Part shown: positions 41,776-51,265 of the stretch, piece by piece
Layout of the letters: each line of letters starts with the position of its first letter
Numbering within the stretch: the stretch's first letter is position 1
From: Evansella vedderi
Lineage (GTDB): Bacteria; Bacillota; Bacilli; Bacillales; Salisediminibacteriaceae
NCBI RefSeq assembly: GCF_030813435.1
Contig: NZ_JAUSUG010000001.1
Span: 372,001 to 436,000, forward strand
Reading direction: 5' to 3'
DNA length: 64,000 bases
Notes under the pieces: generated by a model
What the model was told of the DNA's origin: nothing
The model's database searches: none
Seen by the model: only the letters and a program-made list of their open reading frames with translations
Made by a program: the position numbers and the translations under genes

Positions 41776-42330
41776 CTATGAATGTGGTAGGTCTTCTCTT
41801 TTCATCTGTAAGTTTCTTTCAAGAAATTTGTTAATTCTTAAAGCGAATGGTATTTTAAACACAGTGCCAAACATGTAGATTGAAGTGACGGTTAATATCC
41901 AAACTAGAGAGGGCTTTCTGGAGTAAAGAAAACTATATAGATACATCTTAATATAAAGGACCCATGTCCAAAATAGATTCCAACCATACCTGTAAGTTAA
42001 CATTTTTAATTTCAATGCTACCCATTCTACAATGGAAGAGCCTGTCGCCCATCGAACAATATAATTAAATTGATGTTTACTTGGCATCCTAGATAAAAAT
42101 AAAAGTATGATTAATGGAGCAATGAAAATCACATTTATCAAACGAATAAATTTTACACTAAAATAGTCATCACGAAAATCCCATACGAGTTTACGGTGGC
42201 ATAATACATAATAAATTGTATTTACCAATGATACATATACCATAACTCTCCAATGTTTTCTTACTTTCGACCAGTTTTTAGATTTATGGTTAAGATATAT
42301 TAACAAAAATATTACGGAAAAATGTTTCAT
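41776..42330 (-). CDS. CBO0543-like membrane protein
   Basis: A small integral membrane protein of 184 residues with four to five hydrophobic segments. RYGWNLFWTWVLYIKMYLY resembles the conserved core of CBO0543-type proteins common in Bacillaceae, often in several copies per genome. Function is unknown. GGAGAT five bases upstream favours the ATG at 42330; the one at 42342 overlaps that site. It is monocistronic with a strong terminator. Confidence 0.65.
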   Translation of the reverse strand: MKHFSVIFLLIYLNHKSKNWSKVRKHWRVMVYVSLVNTIYYVLCHRKLVWDFRDDYFSVKFIRLINVIFIAPLIILLFLSRMPSKHQFNYIVRWATGSSIVEWVALKLKMLTYRYGWNLFWTWVLYIKMYLYSFLYSRKPSLVWILTVTSIYMFGTVFKIPFALRINKFLERNLQMKREDLPHS

Positions 42331-42556
42331 GTTTATCTCCATTTTTATGGAAAAGGGATAAGCCTATCCCAATTTCCATTACTAATAGTCAAAGACCCCA
42401 AAAGTAAAGCAGTCCCCTTTCCATCTAATATTTACAATAATTTCATCTTTATACATATGATGCCTGTTACCATCCGAAAAACCTTCATAAAAGTTTGCAT
42501 GGGCAATTCAGCTAAAGCCTTTATAATAAGGAAGAGACAGGGAGGAGGAACGGCAG

Positions 42557-43177
42557 ATGGAGAAAATATTTGCGAGTGTTTACGATACTTTCATGGGACC
42601 TATAGAAAGGAAATATATCACGAAGTGGCGCAGGGAGTTATTAACCCAAGCAAAGGGAAAGGTATTAGAGATTGGGGCTGGAACAGGTATCAATTTTCCT
42701 CTATATGAACGGTGTGACGAAGTGATTGCCCTTGAACCGAATCCTTTTATGATTGAGAAAGGAAAGGCGAGGGTAAAGAAGGCTAGCGTTCCTGTTAAGA
42801 TCGTTGAAGGAATGGCCGAAAAACTCCCATTTGCTGAGGAAGAATTTGACACAATTGTTGTCACACTAGTATTGTGCTCCGTTGGTGACCCCAAAAAGGC
42901 ATTGGCAGAAATGAAAAGAGTGTTAAAAGCTAATGGAACTATTTTACTTATTGAACATGTAAAAATGAATCAGCCACTTTTGAGAGTCATTCAAAACATG
43001 CTAACACCAGTTTGGAAGCATCTATGTGATGGATGCCATCTTAATAGAAATACGGAAAAAACGATAATAGAAAGTGGTCTTACTATTATACATAAAAAAA
43101 CCTACTTTTCCGGACTCGCCATTACCCTGATATGCCAACATATGAAGAGTAATAAGAAAAAGTGGGACAGGTTGTAA
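42557..43177 (+). CDS. Class I SAM-dependent methyltransferase
   Basis: A methyltransferase of 206 residues with the SAM-binding motif VLEIGAGTGINFPLY near residue 37, an acidic motif II (VIALEPNPFM), and motif III-like LVLCSVGDPKKALAEMKRVL followed by NGTILLIEHV. It is of the UbiE/COQ5-like Methyltransf_11 type. The substrate is unknown; lipids or small molecules are typical. GGGAGGAGG precedes the ATG. It stands alone and is divergent from the CBO0543-like gene. Confidence 0.85.
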   Translation: MEKIFASVYDTFMGPIERKYITKWRRELLTQAKGKVLEIGAGTGINFPLYERCDEVIALEPNPFMIEKGKARVKKASVPVKIVEGMAEKLPFAEEEFDTIVVTLVLCSVGDPKKALAEMKRVLKANGTILLIEHVKMNQPLLRVIQNMLTPVWKHLCDGCHLNRNTEKTIIESGLTIIHKKTYFSGLAITLICQHMKSNKKKWDRL

Positions 43178-43366
43178 GAAAACAAACTTGACTGTCGGTC
43201 CTAATACAATAACCAAAAGAATAATAAGAAAGAATTAACAGATAAAGATTTTTTTAGTAAGATGGAAAGGTAATAGTTTTTAAAAACGTTAACATTACTA
43301 GACTTTTATAATATTAATAACTTCTTGATAATTGATTAATAAATTTCATGTTAGGGGATGTTTATT

Positions 43367-43933
43367 ATGTATCTTCGAGTAGAAACAGTAGGGGAACTGA
43401 ATTGTTTTAACCAAATCTGGATGGATTGTTGGTTAGAGAAAGGATATATGTTGGAACCGTCTTCTGATAATGGGGATCAGTTTATCATTCAAAATTTAGA
43501 AAAAGAAAACATTGGTACTATTGAATTTAAGCCTTATTATCCATCTATTGAGAATAATATCAACAAGGTGTTTCCTTTTCATAAGATAGAACACCTTGCA
43601 AATGCACCAGAAAAAGTAATAGAAATAGATAAGGTGGCTATTTTAAGGAAGCACAGAGGTAAAAATTTGGAAACGTTATTGTCTCTGTTTGTCAGTTATA
43701 CGGAACATTATAAGAAAGAATATTCCCTTGCTTTACTAGAAAGAGTTTTTTATAAGGCTTTGAAAAATGTGTATAAAATTCCTTTAGAATCTGTTGGGGA
43801 TCCCATTTATTATAAGGGTGATCATGTGATTCCTACCGTTATTTATCCTAATCATATTTATACTCGAAAGGAAAGTTTTCCATGGTTGATAAACATGGAA
43901 CCACAGTTTAGACGAACCCCTATCTATTATTAA
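43367..43933 (+). CDS. GNAT-like acyltransferase upstream of GGDEF-EAL gene
   Basis: A 188-residue protein that looks like a GNAT-fold enzyme. VIEIDKVAILRKHRGKNLETLL resembles motif A of the N-acyl amino acid synthase or autoinducer-synthase side of the superfamily (VDKV-x-RG-x). The ATG at 43367 follows AGGGG by nine bases; the ATG at 43358 directly touches that site. It lies 17 bases upstream of the GGDEF-EAL gene, so the two are very likely co-transcribed and may share a signalling role. The exact reaction is unknown. Confidence 0.6.
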   Translation: MYLRVETVGELNCFNQIWMDCWLEKGYMLEPSSDNGDQFIIQNLEKENIGTIEFKPYYPSIENNINKVFPFHKIEHLANAPEKVIEIDKVAILRKHRGKNLETLLSLFVSYTEHYKKEYSLALLERVFYKALKNVYKIPLESVGDPIYYKGDHVIPTVIYPNHIYTRKESFPWLINMEPQFRRTPIYY

Positions 43934-43950
43934 TCGAGGAGTTAAAACGA

Positions 43951-46323
43951 ATGTTTAACCGGACTGATAAGAAGTTTGCATACATGATTATTATCACTTT
44001 AATAGCCTTGTACTTTACTTGGAATTATTGGTTTCAAACTGAACAGGCTTTTTTGGATTGGGGCGGCGTGGTATTTCAAATTATTGCTTGTCTAATAGTA
44101 TTTAGCTGGCTTAGGAGTACATATAAAAAAGATAATAGTCAAGCTAGGAATTTTTGGCTTTTCCTGGGCTTAGGGATTTTATGTTATTTATTAGGAATCC
44201 TTATTTGGTCTTTTCTTCAGTTTGTCATGCAAGTGGAGGCCGATTCTTCTATTTTACCGAAGACATTTTTTGTTTTTCAAAATGGTTTCTACTTTGTAGC
44301 CCTTTTGTTGATGATGAATGTCATGAAACATAATAATCTACTAACAATCCGGTTTGTGTTTGATATTTTGATTGTTATGTCCGTTGCGACTACTTTTATT
44401 TGGTTTTTTATCATGAATCCGTTAATACAAAACAGAGAAAACCCTATTTCTTTTGTTGATTTTCTTTATCCCATTTTAGATCTTGGTGTATTGGCGGGGG
44501 TTCTTAGTCTAATTATAGTTTCAAAAACCATTTTTACGAAGGCAACCTCCTTTCTCCTTGTTAGTGGACTACTAGTTCAAGTTATTGCAGATTTGCATTT
44601 TTCTTATTTAACCGCTACAAATATTTACTCCGTGGGAAGTTTATCTGAACCGTTATGGATCCTATCTCTATTTATCTTAGGGTTAGCTGGGGTATATCAT
44701 AAACCTGTATCCGATCGGAAGCATGGAGAATCAACTGGTGCAAAAACGAAGGGGATGGCCTTTTTAAAACATAGCTTCCCATATGCAGGGGTTATATTAC
44801 TCTCCATTTATGTTATCTCTCAGATTCAATACAATAAAACTATACTGCTAGGGTTGTTTTTAAGTATTTTGCTAGTCATACTAAGGCAGGTATTTACACT
44901 GCTAGACAATGATAAATTAGTTAATGATCTAAATAATTTAAATGAAGAATTAGAAATAAAGGTTAAAGAGAGAACGGACCGGTTAGTGGAAACGGTGAAT
45001 AAAATGGAACATCTAGCTTACCATGATGTTGTGACAGGTCTTCCAAATAGACGTTATATTGAAAGAAGGCTTACACATGCAATAAAAAATACGAATCTCA
45101 CCCGTGAAAAGAAGATGGCTTTCTTGCTACTAGATCTTGATAGATTTAAACAAATTAATGATAGTCTGGGGCATTCCTCTGGGGATCTATTATTAAAGGA
45201 AGTAGGGACTAGACTAGGCAAAGCCATGCGACCTAATGAAATAGTTTGCCGAATCGGCGGAGACGAATTTGCTATATTAATGGAAAATGCTACGATGGAA
45301 AAGATTGAAAGGAAAGCAGAAACGATATTATCTGCTCTTCGTAAAGGGTATAAAATTACAGGTGTCGATCTTCATGTCACACCTAGCATTGGGATTTCCT
45401 TTTATCCTGAACATGGCGAGGACTTTGAGGCTCTCATGATGAAGTCAGACACTGCCATGTACAAGGTAAAGGAAAACGGAAAAAACCATTATAGAATATA
45501 TAATGAAACGATGGATATTGAACCCCAATTAACGCTGGAAAATTCGTTAAGAAAAGGCCTAGAAAAGAACGAATTTGAGTTATATTATCAACCGCAGGTA
45601 TCTTTAGATAATGGTAAATTTACGGGAGTTGAAGCATTACTCCGTTGGAATTCCCGAAGCCAAGGATTTGTTCCTCCTTCCGACTTTATACCGATCGCAG
45701 AAGAAACGGGGCTGATTATTCCAATTGGAGAATGGGTTTTTAGGGAAGTATGTAAGCAATCTGTTAAGTGGGAAAAACAAGGCTATAAGGGGTTAAGGGT
45801 TGCTGTCAATCTATCTTCTTTACAGTTTCAGCAACGTGATTTTGTTGAATCATTAGAAAGCATACTGACGGAAACAAAGGCTAATCCGGATAATATAGAA
45901 CTAGAAATTACCGAGAGTATTGCAATGGGTACCATAGAATGTACCATAGCAAAGTTAACTAGATTAAAAGAAATTGGGTTTCATATAGCCATTGATGATT
46001 TTGGAACTGGATATTCTTCCTTACAGTACATGAGTAATTTCCCTATAGATCGTTTGAAGATTGATCGTTCCTTTATCTCTCGATTAAATACAAATGATAA
46101 GAACGATTCCATAGTTAAGCTGATCGTTATGATTGCCAAAGGATTGAATTTCAAGGTAATCGCAGAAGGTGTAGAGAAGGAAAGTCAAATGGAATTTCTT
46201 CAATCTATTGGTTGTGATGAGATTCAAGGGTACCTCATAAGTAAGCCGGAACCGTTATCTGTTACCACTCAAATGTTGTCCCAAAGTTTCCGAGGGGATA
46301 ATAAGTATGTTGTAGGTGGATAA
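43951..46323 (+). CDS. Membrane c-di-GMP enzyme with GGDEF and EAL domains
   Basis: A 790-residue protein with about nine membrane segments (residues 1-325), a short coiled coil, a GGDEF domain (about 350-520) and an EAL domain (about 535-785). The cyclase motif is intact (RIGGDEFAIL), preceded by R-P-N-E at the inhibitory-site position where R-x-x-D is usual. The EAL domain keeps EALLRW, ELEITES, IDDFGTGYSSL, IAEGVE and QGYLISKP, so phosphodiesterase activity is expected. It may make or break c-di-GMP according to a membrane signal. CGAGGAG precedes the ATG. A strong terminator follows. Confidence 0.93.
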   Translation: MFNRTDKKFAYMIIITLIALYFTWNYWFQTEQAFLDWGGVVFQIIACLIVFSWLRSTYKKDNSQARNFWLFLGLGILCYLLGILIWSFLQFVMQVEADSSILPKTFFVFQNGFYFVALLLMMNVMKHNNLLTIRFVFDILIVMSVATTFIWFFIMNPLIQNRENPISFVDFLYPILDLGVLAGVLSLIIVSKTIFTKATSFLLVSGLLVQVIADLHFSYLTATNIYSVGSLSEPLWILSLFILGLAGVYHKPVSDRKHGESTGAKTKGMAFLKHSFPYAGVILLSIYVISQIQYNKTILLGLFLSILLVILRQVFTLLDNDKLVNDLNNLNEELEIKVKERTDRLVETVNKMEHLAYHDVVTGLPNRRYIERRLTHAIKNTNLTREKKMAFLLLDLDRFKQINDSLGHSSGDLLLKEVGTRLGKAMRPNEIVCRIGGDEFAILMENATMEKIERKAETILSALRKGYKITGVDLHVTPSIGISFYPEHGEDFEALMMKSDTAMYKVKENGKNHYRIYNETMDIEPQLTLENSLRKGLEKNEFELYYQPQVSLDNGKFTGVEALLRWNSRSQGFVPPSDFIPIAEETGLIIPIGEWVFREVCKQSVKWEKQGYKGLRVAVNLSSLQFQQRDFVESLESILTETKANPDNIELEITESIAMGTIECTIAKLTRLKEIGFHIAIDDFGTGYSSLQYMSNFPIDRLKIDRSFISRLNTNDKNDSIVKLIVMIAKGLNFKVIAEGVEKESQMEFLQSIGCDEIQGYLISKPEPLSVTTQMLSQSFRGDNKYVVGG

Positions 46324-46350
46324 CTTGTTTGCTAGCATGATCAACTGAAA

Positions 46351-46389
46351 GGGCAGTCAGTCAAGAAAATTACTTGGCTGACTGCCCTA
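46351..46389 (+). terminator. Terminator of the GGDEF-EAL gene
   Basis: GGGCAGTCAG(T)CAAG (46351-46365) pairs with CTTG(G)CTGACTGCCC (46373-46387), one mismatch. Confidence 0.8.
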
Positions 46390-46435
46390 AATATATTAGA
46401 TATCGGACTGGTGAATAGACGGCTGAAAATGATGA

Positions 46436-46919
46436 AGAGGCTGGGACAAAAGTATTTTTACTAATAAGAAATCCGAACAAACTAAATGTAGGTGCAATCT
46501 ACCCGATTCGGAAATATACTTCGCTTTCCGCGGGCGGCTGCTGAGCCTCCTCGCGCTAACGCACGAGGCCACTGAAAAAGGACGTTTTTTCCCTTTTTCA
46601 GTGGTCTCGAAGCAATCAGCGAAGCCGTTGCAAGTTTTTAAAGCCTGCTATGAGTGGTTTTTTCATAGCAGGCGCGCAACGCGCGGAGCGATTGCTATTT
46701 TCTCAGCGAAAAATATATGAATTTTCAGTGGCCCCCTAACGCACTGTGGGGTCTCACCTTTGCCTTTGCTCCCGCAGGACACTGATTACGCATCCGTGAG
46801 ATTGCCCACGCACGAAGAAAATGTGCTAACATTTTCGAGGAGTCTACGTATATCTCCTGCGCTATGGCATTGCATTGTTCGTATTTTCATTTAAACACTT
46901 TAGTTATGTCCCAGCCTCT
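46436..46919. repeat. MITE-like element with GAGGCTGGGACA ends, copy B with insert
   Basis: A 484-base element with the same ends as copy A (37356-37501), in inverted orientation. Both flanks match copy A over about 60-90 bases. The middle is interrupted near 46523-46861 by about 340 bases of GC-rich sequence. The insert has GCTTTCCGCGGG near one end and TCTCCTGCG at the other. It contains two perfect hairpins, CCACTGAAAAAGG/CCTTTTTCAGTGG (46570-46606) and CCTGCTATGA/TCATAGCAGG (46645-46673). Confidence 0.8.
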
Positions 46920-47725
46920 TCTTTGGCCGATTTCTGTTTTCCTTTCAATACATAGGTGTTAGTAAATAATTTAATTTGCAACCTGTTTTTGATATTTTCT
47001 AAATCAGAATGAAAGTTTTCTTTACTACGTTTTTTATATTCAATGGCGTGGCGAACAATAAGGAATCGAATGTTCCTATCAGATAACTCCATAAGGTCGT
47101 CAGTAGTATCGAGAATCATTGACCGTGCCATTTTCCAGGATTGATCTGTTAATCGGAGGTTGTGTTTTGCAGGATAGGTTATAAACTCATACATAATGTT
47201 TTTCATTCGTTCGTTGAGGGTAGAACGACAAATTGCATTGGCCAGTCTCCCTAGTTCACATTCCGCTGCCCTCGCTCGTATTTTAATGGGAATGTCTTCA
47301 TCCAATAAGTAATGCTCTACCTTTCTATAGGGGATACCTAATTTGGAAGAAAGGGTGTTTTTGCATTGCTTATAGTTTTTGTATAGTATTTTAAATTGCT
47401 GCATTTTCGTGATCCATGCCGATTGGTGGTAGCTCAGTAGTTCTCTTACTGCTGCATACCTGGCTTCCAGATCGGACTCGTAGTCCCCAATGACAAACCT
47501 CACCTTCATTTTTGGGTTCTTACTGTATAAAGAGAAATACTTCTCGTATCCTTCTATAAGTAAATAGTCACTTTGTTTCATTTTATAAACAATGAGCTCA
47601 TTTTTACTTCTATTTTCGTTATATTCCTTAGACCTCTGTTCTGCTTTTTTCTTGGAGAGGTTTAGCCAATACATAAGAGAAACACTATTTAAAGGTCGCT
47701 GGATACTTCTCCTTATAATATTCAT
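46904..47725 (-). CDS. ParB-like nuclease-fold protein, orphan
   Basis: A 273-residue protein that I recognise only in part. DYLLIEGYEKYFSLYS followed by VRFVIGDYESDLEARYAAVREL is like the core of ParB/Srx domains (LIDGHHRY...). A possible helix-turn-helix region follows (SKLGIPYRKVEHYLLDEDIP). The rest is helical and basic. Partner parA or plasmid genes are absent. The last codons (E-A-G-T-stop) come from the end of repeat copy B, so the repeat supplies the stop and has probably cut the original C-terminus. The ATG follows AGGGGGG. Confidence 0.55.
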   Translation of the reverse strand: MNIIRRSIQRPLNSVSLMYWLNLSKKKAEQRSKEYNENRSKNELIVYKMKQSDYLLIEGYEKYFSLYSKNPKMKVRFVIGDYESDLEARYAAVRELLSYHQSAWITKMQQFKILYKNYKQCKNTLSSKLGIPYRKVEHYLLDEDIPIKIRARAAECELGRLANAICRSTLNERMKNIMYEFITYPAKHNLRLTDQSWKMARSMILDTTDDLMELSDRNIRFLIVRHAIEYKKRSKENFHSDLENIKNRLQIKLFTNTYVLKGKQKSAKEEAGT

Positions 47726-47946
47726 CCCCCCTAATCAACAGTCTGTTATTTATAAAGATATGAGAGGAAAAGCTTATCCTATTCTATAAAATTAAAAGAC
47801 TTGGAGAATGATGTTGGAAATTAGCCTAAAAAACTCATCATTTAATCTGGTGAAATATGGTAGATTAAGAGTATTAGTACTATTATTTTTTTTAAAATAT
47901 TCGTGAAAATTGGCAACATACTAAAAGAGAAAGCAGAGGGTAGGTC

Positions 47947-50328
47947 ATGGAACAAAAATCAAAAAAATGGAATGTTCTAATTTTGTTCGTGCTTTGCTTA
48001 ACATTTATTGTTCCCCTTTCTTCAGCACTGGCTGAGGGAGAGGAACGTCTCACGGTTTCAACGGAAGTTGGTTTTGATGGAAAGGTGAAACGGCAGCAAG
48101 GGTTTCCCATTGCGGTGACCATCACCAATAATGGACCGGATATTTCGGGGGATCTGGTAATTTCCGTTGCACCGGGCTGGAATTCCAGTCATGGAAATAT
48201 TATTACTGCGGTGGATATTCCAGCGAACAGTGAAAGGACTGTTCGACTCAGTTTGCCAGGCCATGGTGATATGCACAGTTATGGTATGCCAAACATGAAT
48301 CACATTCGTTTTTACGAGGGGGGCTGGCAGGACGGAAAGGAAGTTAAGTTAGCTGGTCAAACGAGATTGCCACAGCGAATGTATAACGAAGAGGATAGGC
48401 TTATTGGATTATTTACGGAGGATCCCGATGTCTTCAACTTCTTGAAAACGGTACGGGTTCCACATGGAAATGCCTATACGCCAATACCGATCGAACCGGA
48501 TAAGGTGCCGACCGTTTCCATGGGCTTATCCATGTTGGATGCCATTATTACCGATCAGTTCTCCATGACCAATTTAACGACAGAACAACTGCGAGCAATT
48601 CAGTCTTGGATATCCAATGGAGGTAGGCTCATAGTCGGGGCGGATCCAGGTGTACAGGAGAATCTTGGATTGCTGTCGGAGCTCCTGCCGATGGGGGAGA
48701 ATCTTCATTCTGAAACGGTCTCCACTGATTTTTTCAATGAAGAAGATACACGGGAATATCCGTCTGATACAGTAGAGTTCATTACTGGGACCTTGTCTGA
48801 TAACACAAGGGTAACGAAGCGAACAGAGGAGGATTTGCCGATTATTGCTGTCCGTCCATTTGGAAATGGTGAGGTCATTCAACTGGCCTTCTCTCCAAGT
48901 GATCAAACCTTTGCCCAGTGGGACGGTGCTTCCAGATACTGGACCGATGCAGTACAACCTGCATTGAATAACTCGAATGTTTACTACGATTCTATTTATG
49001 ACCGTTTAACGTGGGGCGTGGCGCGGGCGACGAATTATTTCCCATCCTCCTTTCTGCCATTCTCTGCTCTGGTCATTGTTTTTGTCGTCTATGTTCTGGT
49101 GATCTTCCCTGCGATCTATTTCATTTTGAAAAAGATGGATAAGCGGGAGCATTCCTGGTGGATTTTGCCGGCGTTGTCCTTGATCGTTTGCTTAGGTATC
49201 TTCGGGTTTGGGGGAAAAGACCGTATCGCCCAGCCCCAATTAAATGAGGTAACCTTGCTGACAGTTGATGAGCAAGGCTTTGGCCAAGGATACGGAAGTC
49301 TATCCCTATTAAGCAATCGAAGGGGGAATTATACGATTCACTTAGGCGAAGGAAGCTTTGCCCCATTTCCTATTCTTACAGGCTACTCCATGAATGGAGC
49401 CTTATCCAATGTGGGAATTCGTCACCAAGGAGATCAAGTGGATGTCCTGTATAAGGATGTGGAATATTGGTCCATTCGAAACGTGTCAGGTCCGATATTA
49501 TCCATGGACGTTGGTACCTTGGATGGGGATTTACAAATAAATGATCAGCAAGTGACAGGGACCTTGACGAATAATACGGAACTTGCTTTTTTTGAATTGC
49601 TGTTAATGTCTGGCCGTCAAGAGGTCTCCTTAGGCTCTATACAGCCTGGAGAGACCATTGATGTTTCCTTTGAGCTAACGGGGTCCATCCTTACTGCCCC
49701 GATGTGGCGGAATCAACCATATAACCTATCGGAGGACATTGGGGAACGGCGGAAGGATGAGCTTCTTCGCTCCCTGCACGATTTGAATATGTTTACCCGC
49801 GGGAAGCCTGCCCTAATAGGTTTTTCAGAGGGAAATTTACTCCAAGCATCCCTTGCTGGGCAGGATGCATTAGTGGAACGTTTAAATATTATCGTTCAGC
49901 CGTTGGTTGTTGTGGATGCTGTTGGGGGACCTTTTACCCTTAACACAGACGACCTGATGCCTTTTGTCTATATGATGGATGGCCATGGATTTGTGGATTC
50001 CCATGATCTTGAGCTTGGTGGACGTAGTGTATATGCTACTGCAGGGACCTTTGCGTTCGAGTTTACGGTACCGGAGGAGCTGTTGGGAGAGGAAACAACC
50101 TTCTCTGATTTGGAGATAAAAATAAGGGGCTCCGATAATATAGATTACGAGATTTATAACATAGAAGAGGACAGGTACGAAGCTTTGGGTGAAGTAACTA
50201 TTTTTGATCAGCCGGAAAAATATATTGCTGAGTATGGCCATATCGTTATCCGCGTTCAAAAAGGGGATATGCCGGAGGAGATGCCAGTACCAGAAGTGTC
50301 ATTGAAAGGAGAAATTAGCCATGATTGA
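47947..50328 (+). CDS. Large membrane-anchored envelope protein of ABC module
   Basis: A 793-residue protein with an N-terminal signal peptide (WNVLILFVLCLTFIVPLSSALA), an extracytoplasmic beta-rich part (about 30-355) and two membrane segments (about 360-412), then a second extracytoplasmic part to the end. The N-terminal domain starts like a CARDB/alpha-galactosidase NEW3-type Ig fold (GFPIAVTITNNGPDISG). The family is not known to me. It overlaps the start of the ABC ATPase gene by eight bases, so the three genes form one module, perhaps like gliding-type or lantibiotic-type ABC-2 exporters. AGAGGGTAGG precedes the ATG. Confidence 0.7.
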   Translation: MEQKSKKWNVLILFVLCLTFIVPLSSALAEGEERLTVSTEVGFDGKVKRQQGFPIAVTITNNGPDISGDLVISVAPGWNSSHGNIITAVDIPANSERTVRLSLPGHGDMHSYGMPNMNHIRFYEGGWQDGKEVKLAGQTRLPQRMYNEEDRLIGLFTEDPDVFNFLKTVRVPHGNAYTPIPIEPDKVPTVSMGLSMLDAIITDQFSMTNLTTEQLRAIQSWISNGGRLIVGADPGVQENLGLLSELLPMGENLHSETVSTDFFNEEDTREYPSDTVEFITGTLSDNTRVTKRTEEDLPIIAVRPFGNGEVIQLAFSPSDQTFAQWDGASRYWTDAVQPALNNSNVYYDSIYDRLTWGVARATNYFPSSFLPFSALVIVFVVYVLVIFPAIYFILKKMDKREHSWWILPALSLIVCLGIFGFGGKDRIAQPQLNEVTLLTVDEQGFGQGYGSLSLLSNRRGNYTIHLGEGSFAPFPILTGYSMNGALSNVGIRHQGDQVDVLYKDVEYWSIRNVSGPILSMDVGTLDGDLQINDQQVTGTLTNNTELAFFELLLMSGRQEVSLGSIQPGETIDVSFELTGSILTAPMWRNQPYNLSEDIGERRKDELLRSLHDLNMFTRGKPALIGFSEGNLLQASLAGQDALVERLNIIVQPLVVVDAVGGPFTLNTDDLMPFVYMMDGHGFVDSHDLELGGRSVYATAGTFAFEFTVPEELLGEETTFSDLEIKIRGSDNIDYEIYNIEEDRYEALGEVTIFDQPEKYIAEYGHIVIRVQKGDMPEEMPVPEVSLKGEISHD

Positions 50329-51265
50329 GACAGTGAATCTAACAAAAAAATATGGCTCCTTTACTGCAGTGGAAGACTTAAATTTATCTATTTCTGAAGG
50401 TACTGTGTATGGAGTCGTTGGTCAAAATGGTGCAGGGAAATCTACCACCTTTCAAATCCTTGCAACGCTAATGTCTCCCACGTACGGTTCTGCTTATATT
50501 AGCGGATTCGATATTACTAAAGAGCCGGCAAAGGTGCGGCAGGTGATTGGCTATATGCCTGATTTTTTCGGGGTTTATGATCAGTTCAAAGCGGAAGAGT
50601 ACTTGCATTTTTACGGAGCGAGCTACGGCTTGTCCGTGGCTGAGCGGGAAGAGGTTATTCCCCAGCTGTTAGAACTTGTGAACTTAACAGGGAAACGGGA
50701 TTCCTACGTGGATTTGTTGTCCCGGGGAATGAAGCAGCGTCTGTGTTTGGCTCGTGCGCTGATACATAACCCGAAGGTATTGATCTTGGATGAGCCCGCT
50801 TCTGGTTTAGACCCGCGCGCTCGGGTGGAAATGAGAGAAATATTAAAGGAATTGAAGGCAATGGGAAAAACCATTATCATTTCGTCTCACATATTGCCGG
50901 AGCTGGCAGAAATGTGTGACGAGATCGGTGTTATCAATTGTGGACAGTTGGTGGCCACTGGTACCGTTTCTGAGATTCAGACGAAGCTTCAGGTGCATAA
51001 AGAAATTATCGTAACTGTAAGCGGAGAAATGGAAAGGGCCGTTCGATTCTTTGAAGGGGAACTGGAGGTATTGAACGTTTCCGTAGTGGAAAATGGTGTT
51101 GGCAAGATCCAATTTGGCTTCCGTGGCTCTGACTCGAGCCAGCAAGCCTTGATTAAAAAGGCAGTGTTAGCTGACATTCCATTGTTAGGATTTCAGACGT
51201 TGGAAAAAAACCTTGAAGATGTCTTTATGGAGATTATGAAGGAAGTGGAGGTGGAGGGAGAATGA
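50321..51265 (+). CDS. ABC transporter ATP-binding protein
   Basis: An ABC ATPase of 314 residues with Walker A GQNGAGKST, signature LSRGMKQRL, Walker B VLILDEPASGLDP, and an H loop (IISSHIL). A C-terminal extension of about 90 residues is as in GldA/CcmA-type exporters. It pairs with the ABC-2 permease that follows with a four-base overlap, and with the large envelope protein before it. The substrate is not known. Confidence 0.9.
   Translation: MIETVNLTKKYGSFTAVEDLNLSISEGTVYGVVGQNGAGKSTTFQILATLMSPTYGSAYISGFDITKEPAKVRQVIGYMPDFFGVYDQFKAEEYLHFYGASYGLSVAEREEVIPQLLELVNLTGKRDSYVDLLSRGMKQRLCLARALIHNPKVLILDEPASGLDPRARVEMREILKELKAMGKTIIISSHILPELAEMCDEIGVINCGQLVATGTVSEIQTKLQVHKEIIVTVSGEMERAVRFFEGELEVLNVSVVENGVGKIQFGFRGSDSSQQALIKKAVLADIPLLGFQTLEKNLEDVFMEIMKEVEVEGE

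Noticed and set aside
42322-42708. 128-residue frame overlapping the methyltransferase start
   Set aside because: It overlaps a clear methyltransferase gene with a good ribosome site and shows no protein features.
46523-46861. Insertion sequence or small RNA gene inside repeat copy B
   Set aside because: There is no transposase frame. Hairpins are strong, but a defined promoter is not evident, so I describe it only as an insert.
47811-47906. 31-residue frame after TTGGAGA upstream of the envelope protein gene
   Set aside because: Ribosome site spacing is poor, codon use is AT-biased noise and the product has no feature beyond a hydrophobic run.
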